Translations under genes and position numbers: made by a program
Shown: positions 19,290 through 27,336 of the stretch, piece after piece
How positions within the stretch are numbered: position 1 is the stretch's first letter
Layout: each line of letters opens with the position of its first letter
NCBI GenBank assembly: GCA_900473685.1
Contig: UCNE01000004.1
Coordinates: 1 to 57,165 of the forward strand
Source of the DNA: Hyphomicrobiales bacterium
Lineage (GTDB): Bacteria > Pseudomonadota > Alphaproteobacteria > Rhizobiales > Rhizobiaceae
Length of the DNA: 57,165 nt
Reading direction: 5' to 3'
The notes under the pieces: model-generated
Databases searched by the model: none
What the model saw: the letters and a program-made list of their open reading frames with translations, nothing else
Told to the model about the DNA's origin: nothing

Positions 19290-19684
19290 GACGGCTCCTC
19301 CAAGCTTTGCCTGTTCAAGGCGGTGTTGATGAAGCCGTCCCGGTCAAGCCGCGATGCTGTCATCTGCGCCGGGAGGAATGCGCTCAGGATGGATGCGGGG
19401 ACATACGGCAGGTGCCGTATTTCGACGTCAACGGGCGATCGAACTGCGGTCAGCGTTAACCGTGTGTTACCAGGCAATGTCCGTAGTCGCCGCGGATGGC
19501 ACGCCGACCGGTGACAGTTCGGCCCAAATGACGGCGGCAATGTTTCACCGCTTGCCAAAATGTGTTATCGTGGCTCCTTCATATTGAGTAGGTCTTCAGC
19601 AGTGGAATGCCCGTGGCCAGCGTGTTGCAGCGTCGGTTCACCAATTCAGCTCATAGGCTGCAACGTGTGGTGAAGGAGAACGCG
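19290..19684. other. Intergenic region
   Basis: About 395 nt between the divergent LysE gene and the small gene at 19685. The frames seen here on both strands lack ribosome sites and domain matches. It presumably carries the promoters of both flanking genes. No repeats or RNA genes were seen. Confidence 0.45.
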
Positions 19685-19903
19685 ATGCATTACAGCGTGC
19701 AGTTTTTCACCTGGACGCCGAAACAGGGTGTCCATCAGGTCGGATCGACGATCGAGATCGATGCGGTCAATCCGAAGCTCGCGGCCGTGTCGCTACTGGG
19801 GCTGCGGTTGGATGAGACGGGTGCGGCCAAGAAGCTGGCGGTGCGTGTCTGGAATACGCCGGATGACTGCAAGGCGGATTGTGCCTGCTTCTACTACCAC
19901 TGA
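19685..19903 (+). CDS. Small conserved-looking hypothetical protein
   Basis: A 73-residue protein preceded by a good GAAGGAGAA ribosome site. It starts MHYSVQFFTWTPKQGVHQV and ends with a cysteine pair (CKADCACFYYH), suggesting a small beta-rich fold with possible metal or disulfide contacts. No signal peptide or membrane span. I do not recognise the family. An upstream ATG at 19607 lacks a ribosome site and is less likely. Confidence 0.65.
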   Translation: MHYSVQFFTWTPKQGVHQVGSTIEIDAVNPKLAAVSLLGLRLDETGAAKKLAVRVWNTPDDCKADCACFYYH

Positions 19904-20134
19904 GCGATCCCGCCACCGCTTCGCGACCATTGTTACGGAAGGTTCGAACACCATCGTTCGTTACCGCCGGTCTGTCTTTTCGCGTCCGCAAGAGACGGGA
20001 ATGCTACCCCGTCGGCCACGCCCCGGAAAAATCGTCGAACAGGTCGAACAGAAGGAACCGCGCGTCAAAGCCATGCATCAAAGCAACAAGACAGTGCCTG
20101 TTCCTGATGATGTCTTTTATCAATGTGGGAAATT

Positions 20135-20208
20135 TGGAGGCCTCGCCCGGAATTGAACCGGGGTGCAAGGATTTGCAGTCCTCTGCGTCACCACTCCGCC
20201 ACGAGGCC
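20135..20208 (-). tRNA. tRNA-Cys (GCA)
   Basis: Reading the minus strand gives a full cloverleaf with encoded CCA: acceptor GGCCTCG pairs with CGAGGCC, the D-arm is GGCGGAGTGGT, the anticodon loop contains CTGCAAA (anticodon GCA), and the T-arm is CCGGTTCAATTCCGG. The discriminator base is U, as expected for tRNA-Cys. Confidence 0.96.
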
Positions 20209-20348
20209 TCACGAGTTCAAATAATCGAACTGTGGCGGCGGTTTAGAATGATCCTAGAAAAACCGCAAGAGGATATTTCTGAAAAACGTCATGGACCGTT
20301 TTTGAAATGCCGTTTTCCCAACCATCCATCCACAGAACACGCAGCCGG

Positions 20349-20374
20349 TCTGCGTCCTGCAAGCAGGACGCAGA
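20349..20374 (-). terminator. Strong hairpin after lexA
   Basis: Nearly perfect inverted repeat TCTGCGTCCTGC / GCAGGACGCAGA separated by two bases, 16 nt past the lexA stop. A stem of 11 bp with a 4-nt loop is expected. No T-run follows on the minus strand, so it may act as a terminator or an mRNA-stabilising hairpin. Confidence 0.5.
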
Positions 20375-20389
20375 TGATCCCTCTTCCGA

Positions 20390-21100
20390 TCAATGATAGC
20401 GGCGAATCAAACCGACAAGTTTTCCCTGTATCTTGACCCTGTCGGGTCCGAAGATTCGGGTCTCGTAGGCCGGGTTGGCGGCTTCCAGTGCGATCGAGGC
20501 GCCTTTCCTGCGAAACCGCTTCAGCGTCGCTTCCTCGTCATCAACCAGGGCGACGATGATCTCGCCAGGGCTGGCGCTGCTGGTATTGCGGATGATGACG
20601 GTATCGCCATCCAGAATGCCTGCCTCGATCATCGAATCGCCGCGCACTTCAAGCGCGTAATGTTCGCCCGCCCCGACCATTTCAAAAGGGACGGAAATAT
20701 CATGCGTGTTGTTCTGGATCGCCGAGATCGGCACACCGGCAGCAATCCTGCCCATGACCGGTATGGAGACGGTATCGTTGTTTGCGGCGGCCTTGACGGG
20801 GGCTGGAGGCGCCGGTTGCGCACCGAGGCTGCCCTGGATGACGCTTGGCGAAAAGCCGCGCTTGGGCTGCAGGCTCATGGAGTAAGCCTCCGGCAGCTTG
20901 ATCACTTCCAGTGCCCTTGCCCGATTGGGCAGGCGCCGGATGAAGCCCCTCTCCTCAAGTGCCGTAATCAGCCGGTGAATGCCGGATTTCGACGCAAGAT
21001 CCAGGGCATCCTTCATTTCGTCGAACGATGGCGGCACGCCCGATTCCTTCATTCTTTCGTGAATGAACAGAAGCAGTTCCTGTTGCTTGCGGGTCAGCAT
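20390..21100 (-). CDS. lexA: LexA SOS repressor
   Basis: A 236-residue repressor-protease controlling the DNA-damage response. The N-terminal winged helix begins [17 protein letters not shown]. The Ala-Gly cleavage site is in [11 protein letters not shown], the catalytic serine in [12 protein letters not shown], and the catalytic lysine in [13 protein letters not shown]. The linker is longer than in E. coli LexA (about 200 residues), as usual in Rhizobiales. A GTTC-N7-GTTC box about 50 nt upstream implies autoregulation. Confidence 0.97.
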   Translation of the reverse strand: MLTRKQQELLLFIHERMKESGVPPSFDEMKDALDLASKSGIHRLITALEERGFIRRLPNRARALEVIKLPEAYSMSLQPKRGFSPSVIQGSLGAQPAPPAPVKAAANNDTVSIPVMGRIAAGVPISAIQNNTHDISVPFEMVGAGEHYALEVRGDSMIEAGILDGDTVIIRNTSSASPGEIIVALVDDEEATLKRFRRKGASIALEAANPAYETRIFGPDRVKIQGKLVGLIRRYH

Positions 21101-21148
21101 GAACGATCACTCCAGAATCGAGAAACAAATCAAGAACGAACACTATCT

Positions 21149-21163
21149 GTTCCATATGTGTTC
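21149..21163. promoter_or_regulatory. SOS box (LexA operator) upstream of lexA
   Basis: GTTC CATATGT GTTC matches exactly the alphaproteobacterial LexA-binding consensus GTTC-N7-GTTC, 49 nt before the lexA start codon. It is the only such site I noticed beside a gene start in the window. Confidence 0.85.
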
Positions 21164-21485
21164 CGCAAGTCCCTAAAATTCATCGAGTGTTTTCAACACA
21201 ATCGATCGTTTTCAAGGGGCGCATGCTGCCGCTCGAGGTTCTGATTTTTAAAACGGCAACCGGGTACGTGCGATTCTGGCCAGGAACCGCGCCGCTACGT
21301 TTGGTAACATCTGGTAACGGCGCTGTCGTCCGGCACGAAGGACCGGGGCAATATGCCGGCGCAAACACCTCGGGACGATGGCCGGTTTCGAACCGGATTC
21401 GTCAGTCTCAATCGCCTGCCGAGTCGACGCAGGCGTTCTGAATTGGGTGAGGATGGTGGAGGACGACGGATCTTATGCCAGCTTC
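21164..21485. other. Intergenic stretch between lexA promoter and small membrane protein
   Basis: About 320 nt without a convincing gene. A plus-strand frame (21187-21441) has no ribosome site. No RNA gene or repeat is seen. Confidence 0.4.
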
Positions 21486-21764
21486 CTAGCTGGAAGCCGG
21501 CCATTTGCGGGCCCACCAGACGGAAAGCCGCCGCCGCTTTCGCCGGACGAAGGCGAGGTCGTGCGACAGGACGATCAGGCCAAGCGGTATCATCCAGAAA
21601 CCGAGAACAGGCAGGAAACCTAAAATGCCGCCGAAGATCAGCGCGCCGCCGATGGAAATGCGCAGGAGACGTGATTGCGGCAGCCGCATGCGCCATGTGC
21701 CGATGACGAGCTCATGCGTGCGAGCATCGATGCCGAATTTTTTCGTTTTGCGCGGTTCTGCCAT
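21486..21764 (-). CDS. Small transmembrane protein, PGPGW-like
   Basis: A 92-residue inner-membrane protein. After a polar N terminus (MAEPRKTKKFGIDARTHEL) come two hydrophobic hairpin spans (LLRISIGGALIFGGILGFLP, VLGFWMIPLGLIVLS) and a very basic C-terminal tail (FVRRKRRRLSVWW), which fits an N-in, C-in hairpin. The arrangement resembles small PGPGW-type proteins. Function unknown. A TTG one codon upstream would add a single residue. Confidence 0.75.
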   Translation of the reverse strand: MAEPRKTKKFGIDARTHELVIGTWRMRLPQSRLLRISIGGALIFGGILGFLPVLGFWMIPLGLIVLSHDLAFVRRKRRRLSVWWARKWPASS

Positions 21765-21986
21765 CAAACTCCACCTGCCGGCTGTCTACTGCGCGCCAAT
21801 GCTCGCAGTTGCTGCGATCGTGCGGGATTATAACCCGGAAAATCAAGAATGTACTTCTTGCTCTCACATGGGGAGTTGTCCACAATCAGACAAGAATGTG
21901 CGCTTTTTTTGAAAAAATCGCTTGGCAAATCGGAAAAGCATTTGTATTAGCAGCCTCACTTCTGCAGCACACACCGCCGCAGATTA

Positions 21987-22061
21987 TCCCTGGTAGCTCA
22001 GCGGTAGAGCATTCGACTGTTAATCGACAGGTCGCCGGTTCGAATCCGGCCCGGGGAGCCA
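21987..22061 (+). tRNA. tRNA-Asn (GUU)
   Basis: A 75-nt cloverleaf with encoded CCA: acceptor TCCCTGG pairs with CCGGGGA, D-arm GCTCAGCGGTAGAGC, anticodon loop CTGTTAA (anticodon GTT), T-arm GCCGGTTCGAATCCGGC. A strong terminator follows immediately. Confidence 0.97.
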
Positions 22062-22067
22062 GTTTCC

Positions 22068-22097
22068 AAAGGCCTTGCTGAAAAGCAAGGCCTTTTT
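22068..22097 (+). terminator. Intrinsic terminator after tRNA-Asn
   Basis: A 12-bp stem AAAGGCCTTGCT / AGCAAGGCCTTT with GAAA tetraloop, continuing into TTTTT. It starts 7 nt after the tRNA. Since the A-run precedes it too, it can also stop transcripts of the minus-strand SDR gene. Confidence 0.9.
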
Positions 22098-22125
22098 GGT
22101 TTCAGCAACAGCCGCCCCCACCTTC

Positions 22126-23040
22126 CTACCGGTAACCACTGGCATCTGCCGGCTTTCCAGCTTCCTGGACCTCGATCAAGTAACGCCAGCAATCAGGCCT
22201 CGATCCGTCGAGATCGGTAAAGCCGTAGATCTTGGCAAGATCGCCGCTGGATGTCGACTGGCCGTTCAGGCGGCTCCGGTCGGGATCGCCAGCCAGCGCC
22301 GCAACCGCGCGGCCGGTGAAGCGCGGCGTTTCAGATATGACGAAATGCGGCTCGGCTTTCGTCGCCTCCCTCCAGTTCTCCTCGCGCACGCCAAAGATAT
22401 CGAGCATCATTTCCGAACGCATCCAGCCGGGTGAGATGGCAACGGATGTCGCCGCATGCGGCGCCAGATCCTGCGCGTGCGCCCAGGCCATGCGGATGAC
22501 GCTGGTCTTGGCGAGATCGTAGAACGGGCTAAGCCGGTAGTGGGTGTCATTGTATTTCGCCGTGCCATCGGTCATCTCCACCAACAGGCCGCCGGGGCGT
22601 TCGATCATCAGTGGCAGTGCATAATGGGCAGTGATCAGATGGGTATCGATCGCCAGCCGCAGTTGTTTCAGGCCATTTTCAAGCGAGTGTTCCCAGACCG
22701 GCTTGTTCCACCCGGTCAGATGTTCGCCGCCCCAGACATCGTTGACGAGGATATCCAGCCGTGATTCCTCGTGGCGGATGCGGGCGACAAGGGCCTCGAC
22801 TTCCGCGTGAACAAGATGATCCACCCGCACGGCAATACCCTTGCCGCCGGCCGCAGTGACCATCTCGGCCGTCTCTTCGATCGTTTCCGGGCGGTTGTAG
22901 TCCGATTGCTGCGTCCGCGTCGTGCGGCCGGTCACATAGACCGTGGCACCGGCGGCCCCCAGTTCTACCGCGATACCGCGGCCGGCACCGCGCGTTCCCC
23001 CGGCGACAAGTGCGATTTTTCCGTGCAGGTCAGCTGTCAT
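22126..23040 (-). CDS. Short-chain dehydrogenase/reductase
   Basis: A 304-residue NAD(P)-dependent oxidoreductase. The Rossmann motif is GGTRGAGRGIAVELG, the NAG-equivalent is NDVWGG, and the catalytic YxxxK is FYDLAKTS. The start at 23040 is chosen because it leads straight into the nucleotide-binding motif; the longer frame runs over the divergent promoter. It is divergent from a TetR regulator with 93 nt between and a palindromic site there, so it is likely the repressor's target. Substrate unknown. Confidence 0.9.
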   Translation of the reverse strand: MTADLHGKIALVAGGTRGAGRGIAVELGAAGATVYVTGRTTRTQQSDYNRPETIEETAEMVTAAGGKGIAVRVDHLVHAEVEALVARIRHEESRLDILVNDVWGGEHLTGWNKPVWEHSLENGLKQLRLAIDTHLITAHYALPLMIERPGGLLVEMTDGTAKYNDTHYRLSPFYDLAKTSVIRMAWAHAQDLAPHAATSVAISPGWMRSEMMLDIFGVREENWREATKAEPHFVISETPRFTGRAVAALAGDPDRSRLNGQSTSSGDLAKIYGFTDLDGSRPDCWRYLIEVQEAGKPADASGYR

Positions 23041-23091
23041 GTCATTGTCCCTTCGACTGGAATCAGAGCCAAAAATCGGATTGATAATAAC

Positions 23092-23101
23092 CGAACGTTC
23101 G
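23092..23101. promoter_or_regulatory. Palindromic operator in the SDR/TetR divergent promoter
   Basis: The perfect palindrome CGAACGTTCG lies between the divergent SDR and tetR starts, with GTTC repeated once more just downstream (ACCGAACGTTCGTTCAT). Position and symmetry fit a TetR-dimer operator. Confidence 0.6.
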
Positions 23102-23133
23102 TTCATAAATAAACCCAACACAAGGGGAAATCG

Positions 23134-23694
23134 ATGCCGCGACGCCGAACACTGTCCGACCAGCACCTTCTCGATCTGGTGCTGACGCTCGTTCATGCCG
23201 GGGGGCCGGAGGCGGCGACGTTCTCGGCTGTCTCCAAGGCAAGCGGATTGTCCGGCTCGACGCTGGTGCAGCGTTTTTCAACCAAGGCAACGATGCTGCG
23301 CCAGGCTTTGCTGCATGCCTGGGATCAGCTTGATGCCGAGACGGCGCGGCTGTGCGCGTCAATCCCAAGGACACAGCAGGGTGCCGTCGCCCTGCTCGCC
23401 GGCCTGTCGCAGAATTACGGCGACAGCGCTACCGTCTATGCCGATGGTCTGCGTTTGCTGCGCGAGGATTTTCGTGATCCCGTGTTGCGAGCCCGGGGAG
23501 CGGCGTGGGGCAAAGTGCTCGTCGATGCCATCAGCGCGTGTTTTGCAACGGCCAGCCGGCCGGACGTGACTGCCCGGCTGATGCTGGCGCAATGGCAGGG
23601 CTCGTTACTCTGGTGGGGATTTGAGGCGGATGGTCCGGTTCTGCCCTACGTGGAATCGCGGCTTCAGGAATTTCTTGCCGAACGAGGCAAGTAG
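23134..23694 (+). CDS. TetR/AcrR family transcriptional regulator
   Basis: A 186-residue regulator with an N-terminal TetR helix-turn-helix: LLDLVLTLVHAGGPEAATFS then VSKASGLSGSTLVQRFSTKA, followed by an all-helical ligand-binding domain. AGGGGAAA is the ribosome site. It is divergent from an SDR gene with a palindrome in the shared promoter and probably represses that gene and itself. Ligand unknown. Confidence 0.9.
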   Translation: MPRRRTLSDQHLLDLVLTLVHAGGPEAATFSAVSKASGLSGSTLVQRFSTKATMLRQALLHAWDQLDAETARLCASIPRTQQGAVALLAGLSQNYGDSATVYADGLRLLREDFRDPVLRARGAAWGKVLVDAISACFATASRPDVTARLMLAQWQGSLLWWGFEADGPVLPYVESRLQEFLAERGK

Positions 23695-23850
23695 TCCTGC
23701 CCTCGCCCGCTTTCGTTGGCAAAAACGGCCGACCGCACAAAAGCCGGAGATTTTTCGCTCCGGGGTGGTGAGATCACGTTCCGCAATCTCTATCTCGTGC
23801 CAGGGCGCGCAGTATCGCCTTCGCTATACGAGAGCCAAGGGGGATGAGGC

Positions 23851-24669
23851 GTGACTGATTATCGATCCGGTGCAATCAGGGCGACGGGCTTTTCTCTTGG
23901 CAGCCAGTGGATCGCCTATCGCCATGGCGAATCGGGCGATGCGCTGTATCGGCGCAGCGACGGCAGCGCATATGCCAAGGTCTCCACCGGCAGCGGCGTG
24001 GTGCTGCTGGATGACGAGCGGCGGCGGACGGCGTGGCTATCCTCCTTCAAGCTTGGATCCCCTATAGTCCTCGATTGGCAGGTGTCGGACGATGTCGCAT
24101 GCCTTGTGACAAGTGCCGTGCCCGGTATTCCGGCAGACCAGCTCGAAGCGGCACAACTGATCAAGGCTTGGCCATCGATCGCGGCGCGTGTGCGCGATCT
24201 CCATGCCGTTCCGGTAAACGATTGCCCGTTCGATCGTGGCCTCCAGACCATGTTCGACCGGGCGGCCGACGTGGTTGCCCGCGATGGCGTCAATCCGGAT
24301 TTTCTCGATCCCGCCGATCAGGATATACCGCCGGAAACCCTGCTTGACCGGGTCCGGACCGAACTGCCCGAGCGTCTCAGGCAGGAGAGCCTTGATCGCG
24401 TTGTTTGCCACGGCGACGCCTGCATGCCCAATTTCATGATCGATCCGGAAACGCTTCGCTGCACGGGAATGATTGATCTCGGCAGGCTGGGCGTAGCCGA
24501 CCGCTATGTCGATTTCGCCCTGCTTGTCGGCAATACGCGCGAAACGTGGCGCTCGGCCGCAGAGGCGCAGGCTGCGCAAAATCGCCTGTTCGACCTGCAC
24601 GCGATCGCACCCGCCGACCGGGCGCGGCTCGATTTCTATTTGCGTCTTGACCCTTTGACCTGGGGTTAG
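23851..24669 (+). CDS. APH(3'')-type aminoglycoside (streptomycin) phosphotransferase
   Basis: A 272-residue aminoglycoside kinase. By family it phosphorylates the 3''-hydroxyl of streptomycin with ATP. The catalytic loop is VVCHGDACMPNFMID (HGDxxxxN), and the metal/DFG-like region is GMIDLGRLGVADRY. Other stretches (GESGDALYRR, LIKAWPS, DVVARDGVNPDFL and the end YLRLDPLTWG) match my memory of APH(3'')-Ib (StrA) closely enough to prefer that subgroup over APH(3'). The start is GTG with GGGGGATGAGG before it. No transposon or second resistance gene flanks it, so it looks like a resident chromosomal gene. Actual resistance is not shown. Confidence 0.85.
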   Translation: MTDYRSGAIRATGFSLGSQWIAYRHGESGDALYRRSDGSAYAKVSTGSGVVLLDDERRRTAWLSSFKLGSPIVLDWQVSDDVACLVTSAVPGIPADQLEAAQLIKAWPSIAARVRDLHAVPVNDCPFDRGLQTMFDRAADVVARDGVNPDFLDPADQDIPPETLLDRVRTELPERLRQESLDRVVCHGDACMPNFMIDPETLRCTGMIDLGRLGVADRYVDFALLVGNTRETWRSAAEAQAAQNRLFDLHAIAPADRARLDFYLRLDPLTWG

Positions 24670-24742
24670 ATTGTGGACAACAGGATATGCGACATTCTGA
24701 AAATCCTGTTGTATAGAAAAGGCTCACCATCAGGAGCAGGCC

Positions 24743-25375
24743 ATGCCATCAATCGAGTTGCTTATCGCCTTCATCGCAACGACGGCAGTTTTTGCCTATA
24801 TTCCCGGCCCGGCAATGCTCTATGCGGCGGCCCAGACGATTGCGCGCGGCCGCTGGTCGGGGCTGATGGCCGCACTCGGCATTCACCTTGGCGGCTATGC
24901 CCATGTGATTGCCGCCGCCGCCGGCCTGTCGATCCTGTTTCATGCCGTGCCGACACTCTATATGATCGTGAAATTCGCCGGTGCCGCCTATCTCGTCTGG
25001 TTGGGCATTTCGCTGTTCCGTGCCAAGATCGAGGGCGACGCCGCCCTGCCCGGCATCGAGCCGAAATCCGGCCGGCGTGCCTTCCTGGAAAGCGTCACGG
25101 TTGAGGTTCTCAACCCGAAGACGGCGATTTTCTTCGTGGCCTTTCTGCCGCAGTTCGTCGATGCCTCCGCCGCTTTTCCGGTGTGGATGCAGCTGGCGAT
25201 TTTGGGAACGATCGTCAATCTGATGTTTTCGTCGGCTGATATCGTCTGTGTTTTCCTGGCCGGCGCGGTGATGACAAAGCTGCGCCGCTCCACCCAGGCC
25301 CAACGCTGGATGCAGCGCGCCGGCGGCACCATGCTGGTTGGCCTTGGGGCTCATCTGGCTTTTCAAAAGAGCTGA
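24743..25375 (+). CDS. LysE family amino-acid exporter
   Basis: A 210-residue inner-membrane exporter with six predicted spans. YIPGPAMLYAAAQTIARG and VEVLNPKTAIFFVAFLPQF are nearly the same as in the paralogue at 18672-19289. It lies 73 nt after the phosphotransferase gene on the same strand and has an AGGAG-like site before the ATG, so it may be cotranscribed with it. Substrate unknown. Confidence 0.92.
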   Translation: MPSIELLIAFIATTAVFAYIPGPAMLYAAAQTIARGRWSGLMAALGIHLGGYAHVIAAAAGLSILFHAVPTLYMIVKFAGAAYLVWLGISLFRAKIEGDAALPGIEPKSGRRAFLESVTVEVLNPKTAIFFVAFLPQFVDASAAFPVWMQLAILGTIVNLMFSSADIVCVFLAGAVMTKLRRSTQAQRWMQRAGGTMLVGLGAHLAFQKS

Positions 25376-25495
25376 ACTCTTCCGGCCTCGAATGGCTGTA
25401 ACTGCCGCTTCGTGTGACGACGCGGCAGTTTGAATTCTGTTAACGGCATTCCCTCGCAAGACGATGAAATAAAAAAGCTTTCTCAACGAAACCTT

Positions 25496-25524
25496 TGATC
25501 CGCGTTGTCCGTATTTGCGTAAAT
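25496..25524 (+). promoter_or_regulatory. ECF sigmaE/ChrR-type promoter upstream of photolyase
   Basis: TGATCC, an 18-nt spacer, then TAAAT, 30 nt before the photolyase start. This is the -35/-10 pattern known for the sigmaE-ChrR (ECF11) system of Rhodobacter. An equivalent site with the same spacer lies before chrR in this window. Confidence 0.65.
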
Positions 25525-25553
25525 TGTGACGTAGACACCATGCGCAGAAGAAA

Positions 25554-27011
25554 ATGAAAAACAACGACTTTTCCCATGAAGGCCCTATTATCGTCTGGTT
25601 TCGCAAGGACCTGCGGCTGGACGATAATCATGCGCTTCATGCTGCGGCCCAAACCGGTCGAGAGATTATTCCGGTCTTTATTCGCGAGCCTCTGCAACAC
25701 GGCACCGGGCCGCTGGGGGCAGCCCAGGCCTGGTGGCTGCATCATTCGCTGAAAGCGCTAGAAAGCGCACTCGGCGCGCTGGCAAGCCGGCTCATCCTGC
25801 GCAGCGGCGAGCCGGGTGGCGTGCTGGCTAAATTGATGGCGGAAACGCGCGCGACAGGCATCCATTGGAACCGCCGTTACGACCCGAACGGCATTGCCAT
25901 TGATGGGCCGCTGAAAGACGCGTTGGGCTCCACAGGAATAACCGTCAAGAGTTTTGCCGGACAGCTTCTCCACGAACCGACGCGCTTGAAGACGGGCTCG
26001 GGAACGCCCTACCGCATCTATACCCCGTTCTGGCGCGCGCTGGAGGCGTCCGGTGAGCCGGACCAGCCGCTTGAGAGACCGGATGTGCTCGCCTCTCCAA
26101 CTGAATGGCCTGACAGCGAGGAGCTGGCCTCCTGGGCACTTTTGCCGACGGCACCAGACTGGGCGCAGACGTTTTCCGAAATCTGGACACCCGGCGAGGC
26201 GGCGGCTCTCGAACGGCTGGACGCGTTCGTCGAGGATGATCTCTCCGGCTACAAGGTCAGGCGGGATTTTCCGGCAACCGACGGCACATCGAGGCTGTCT
26301 CCACATCTGGCCATGGGGGAAATCTCCCCTGCTCGCATCTGGCACGCCACCCGTAAATTGAAGGATGTTCCGGCCGAGGACATGATCACCTTTCGCAAGG
26401 AACTTGTCTGGCGCGATTTCTCCTACCATCTGCTCTTTCACAACCCGCAATTGCCCACCGAAAACCTCAATCGGAAATACGATGCCTTTGCTTGGGCTGG
26501 AACAGACGGTGACTACAAGTGCTGGACAGAGGGGCAAACCGGCTATCCGATCGTCGATGCCGGCATGCGGCAATTATGGCGGCATGGGACGATGCACAAC
26601 CGCGTCCGGATGATCGTGGCATCCTTTCTGATCAAGGACCTTCTGATCGACTGGCGCCGGGGTGAAGCATGGTTTCGGGACACGCTGGTCGATGCGGATC
26701 CGGCCTCCAACGCGGCAAGTTGGCAGTGGGTGGCCGGTAGCGGTGCCGATGCTTCCCCCTTCTTCCGGGTTTTCAACCCCGTCCTGCAAGGCGAAAAATT
26801 CGATCATGACGGTATCTACGTCAAGACCTTCGTGCCGGAATTGACGGATCTGCCTGCAAAATTCGTTCACCGGCCATTCGACGCTCCCCAGAGCATTCTG
26901 GATGCCGCCGGTGTGAAACTGGGGGAGACCTACCCGAAACCGCTGGTGGACCACGCGAAGGCGCGCGACCGGGCGCTTGCTGCCTATAACAAGATCAAGG
27001 ACGCAGCATGA
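25554..27011 (+). CDS. phrB: Deoxyribodipyrimidine photolyase
   Basis: A 485-residue flavoprotein repairing UV-induced pyrimidine dimers with blue light. The N-terminal antenna domain opens with IVWFRKDLRLDDNHAL. The C-terminal FAD domain shows SRLSPHLAMGEISPA, WRDFSYHLLFHNP, MRQLWRHGTMHNRVRM and DADPASNAASWQWVAG, all family hallmarks. It heads a plus-strand unit and has a TGATCC-N18-TAAAT promoter. Its stop overlaps an ATG at 27008 where a coupled gene seems to have decayed. Confidence 0.96.
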   Translation: MKNNDFSHEGPIIVWFRKDLRLDDNHALHAAAQTGREIIPVFIREPLQHGTGPLGAAQAWWLHHSLKALESALGALASRLILRSGEPGGVLAKLMAETRATGIHWNRRYDPNGIAIDGPLKDALGSTGITVKSFAGQLLHEPTRLKTGSGTPYRIYTPFWRALEASGEPDQPLERPDVLASPTEWPDSEELASWALLPTAPDWAQTFSEIWTPGEAAALERLDAFVEDDLSGYKVRRDFPATDGTSRLSPHLAMGEISPARIWHATRKLKDVPAEDMITFRKELVWRDFSYHLLFHNPQLPTENLNRKYDAFAWAGTDGDYKCWTEGQTGYPIVDAGMRQLWRHGTMHNRVRMIVASFLIKDLLIDWRRGEAWFRDTLVDADPASNAASWQWVAGSGADASPFFRVFNPVLQGEKFDHDGIYVKTFVPELTDLPAKFVHRPFDAPQSILDAAGVKLGETYPKPLVDHAKARDRALAAYNKIKDAA

Positions 27012-27029
27012 CTGCCCTTTTTTCCCACG

Positions 27030-27227
27030 ATGCTCATTCTCTTCCCGGCGGCCTTCTCCGGCCTTCAGGTCCCGTTGCAAACAGGCAAGATTTTGGGTCT
27101 TGTTGCGCGTATTCCGCATCTTACACTCAAGATCGTCGCAGGGATTCACTGGGAGGCGTTGAAGCTCTGGCTCAAAGGCGTCCGCTACATGCCGCGGCCG
27201 CGAACACCGGAACTGGCCAGCCCCTGA
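27030..27227 (+). pseudogene. Remnant of a DUF1365 protein (C-terminal end)
   Basis: A 65-codon frame whose last 40 residues (ARIPHLTLKIVAGIHWEALK, then LWLKGVRYMPRP) are the C-terminal signature of DUF1365 proteins, which are normally about 250 residues. The N-terminal three quarters are missing and the ATG is just an internal codon. In many proteobacteria a FAD-dependent oxidoreductase and DUF1365 sit between photolyase and cfa; here a deletion appears to have removed them. The frame at 27008, which overlaps the photolyase stop, may mark the old first gene's start. Confidence 0.6.
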
Positions 27228-27336
27228 AGAGACGGCCGAAAAACCCGTCATGATTTTTCTCAAGAATCATAGGTTGGTGGTCCGGCGGAATGAGGTTACT
27301 TTGTGTCACGAGCAATGATTTCTGAGGATCTGTCGC

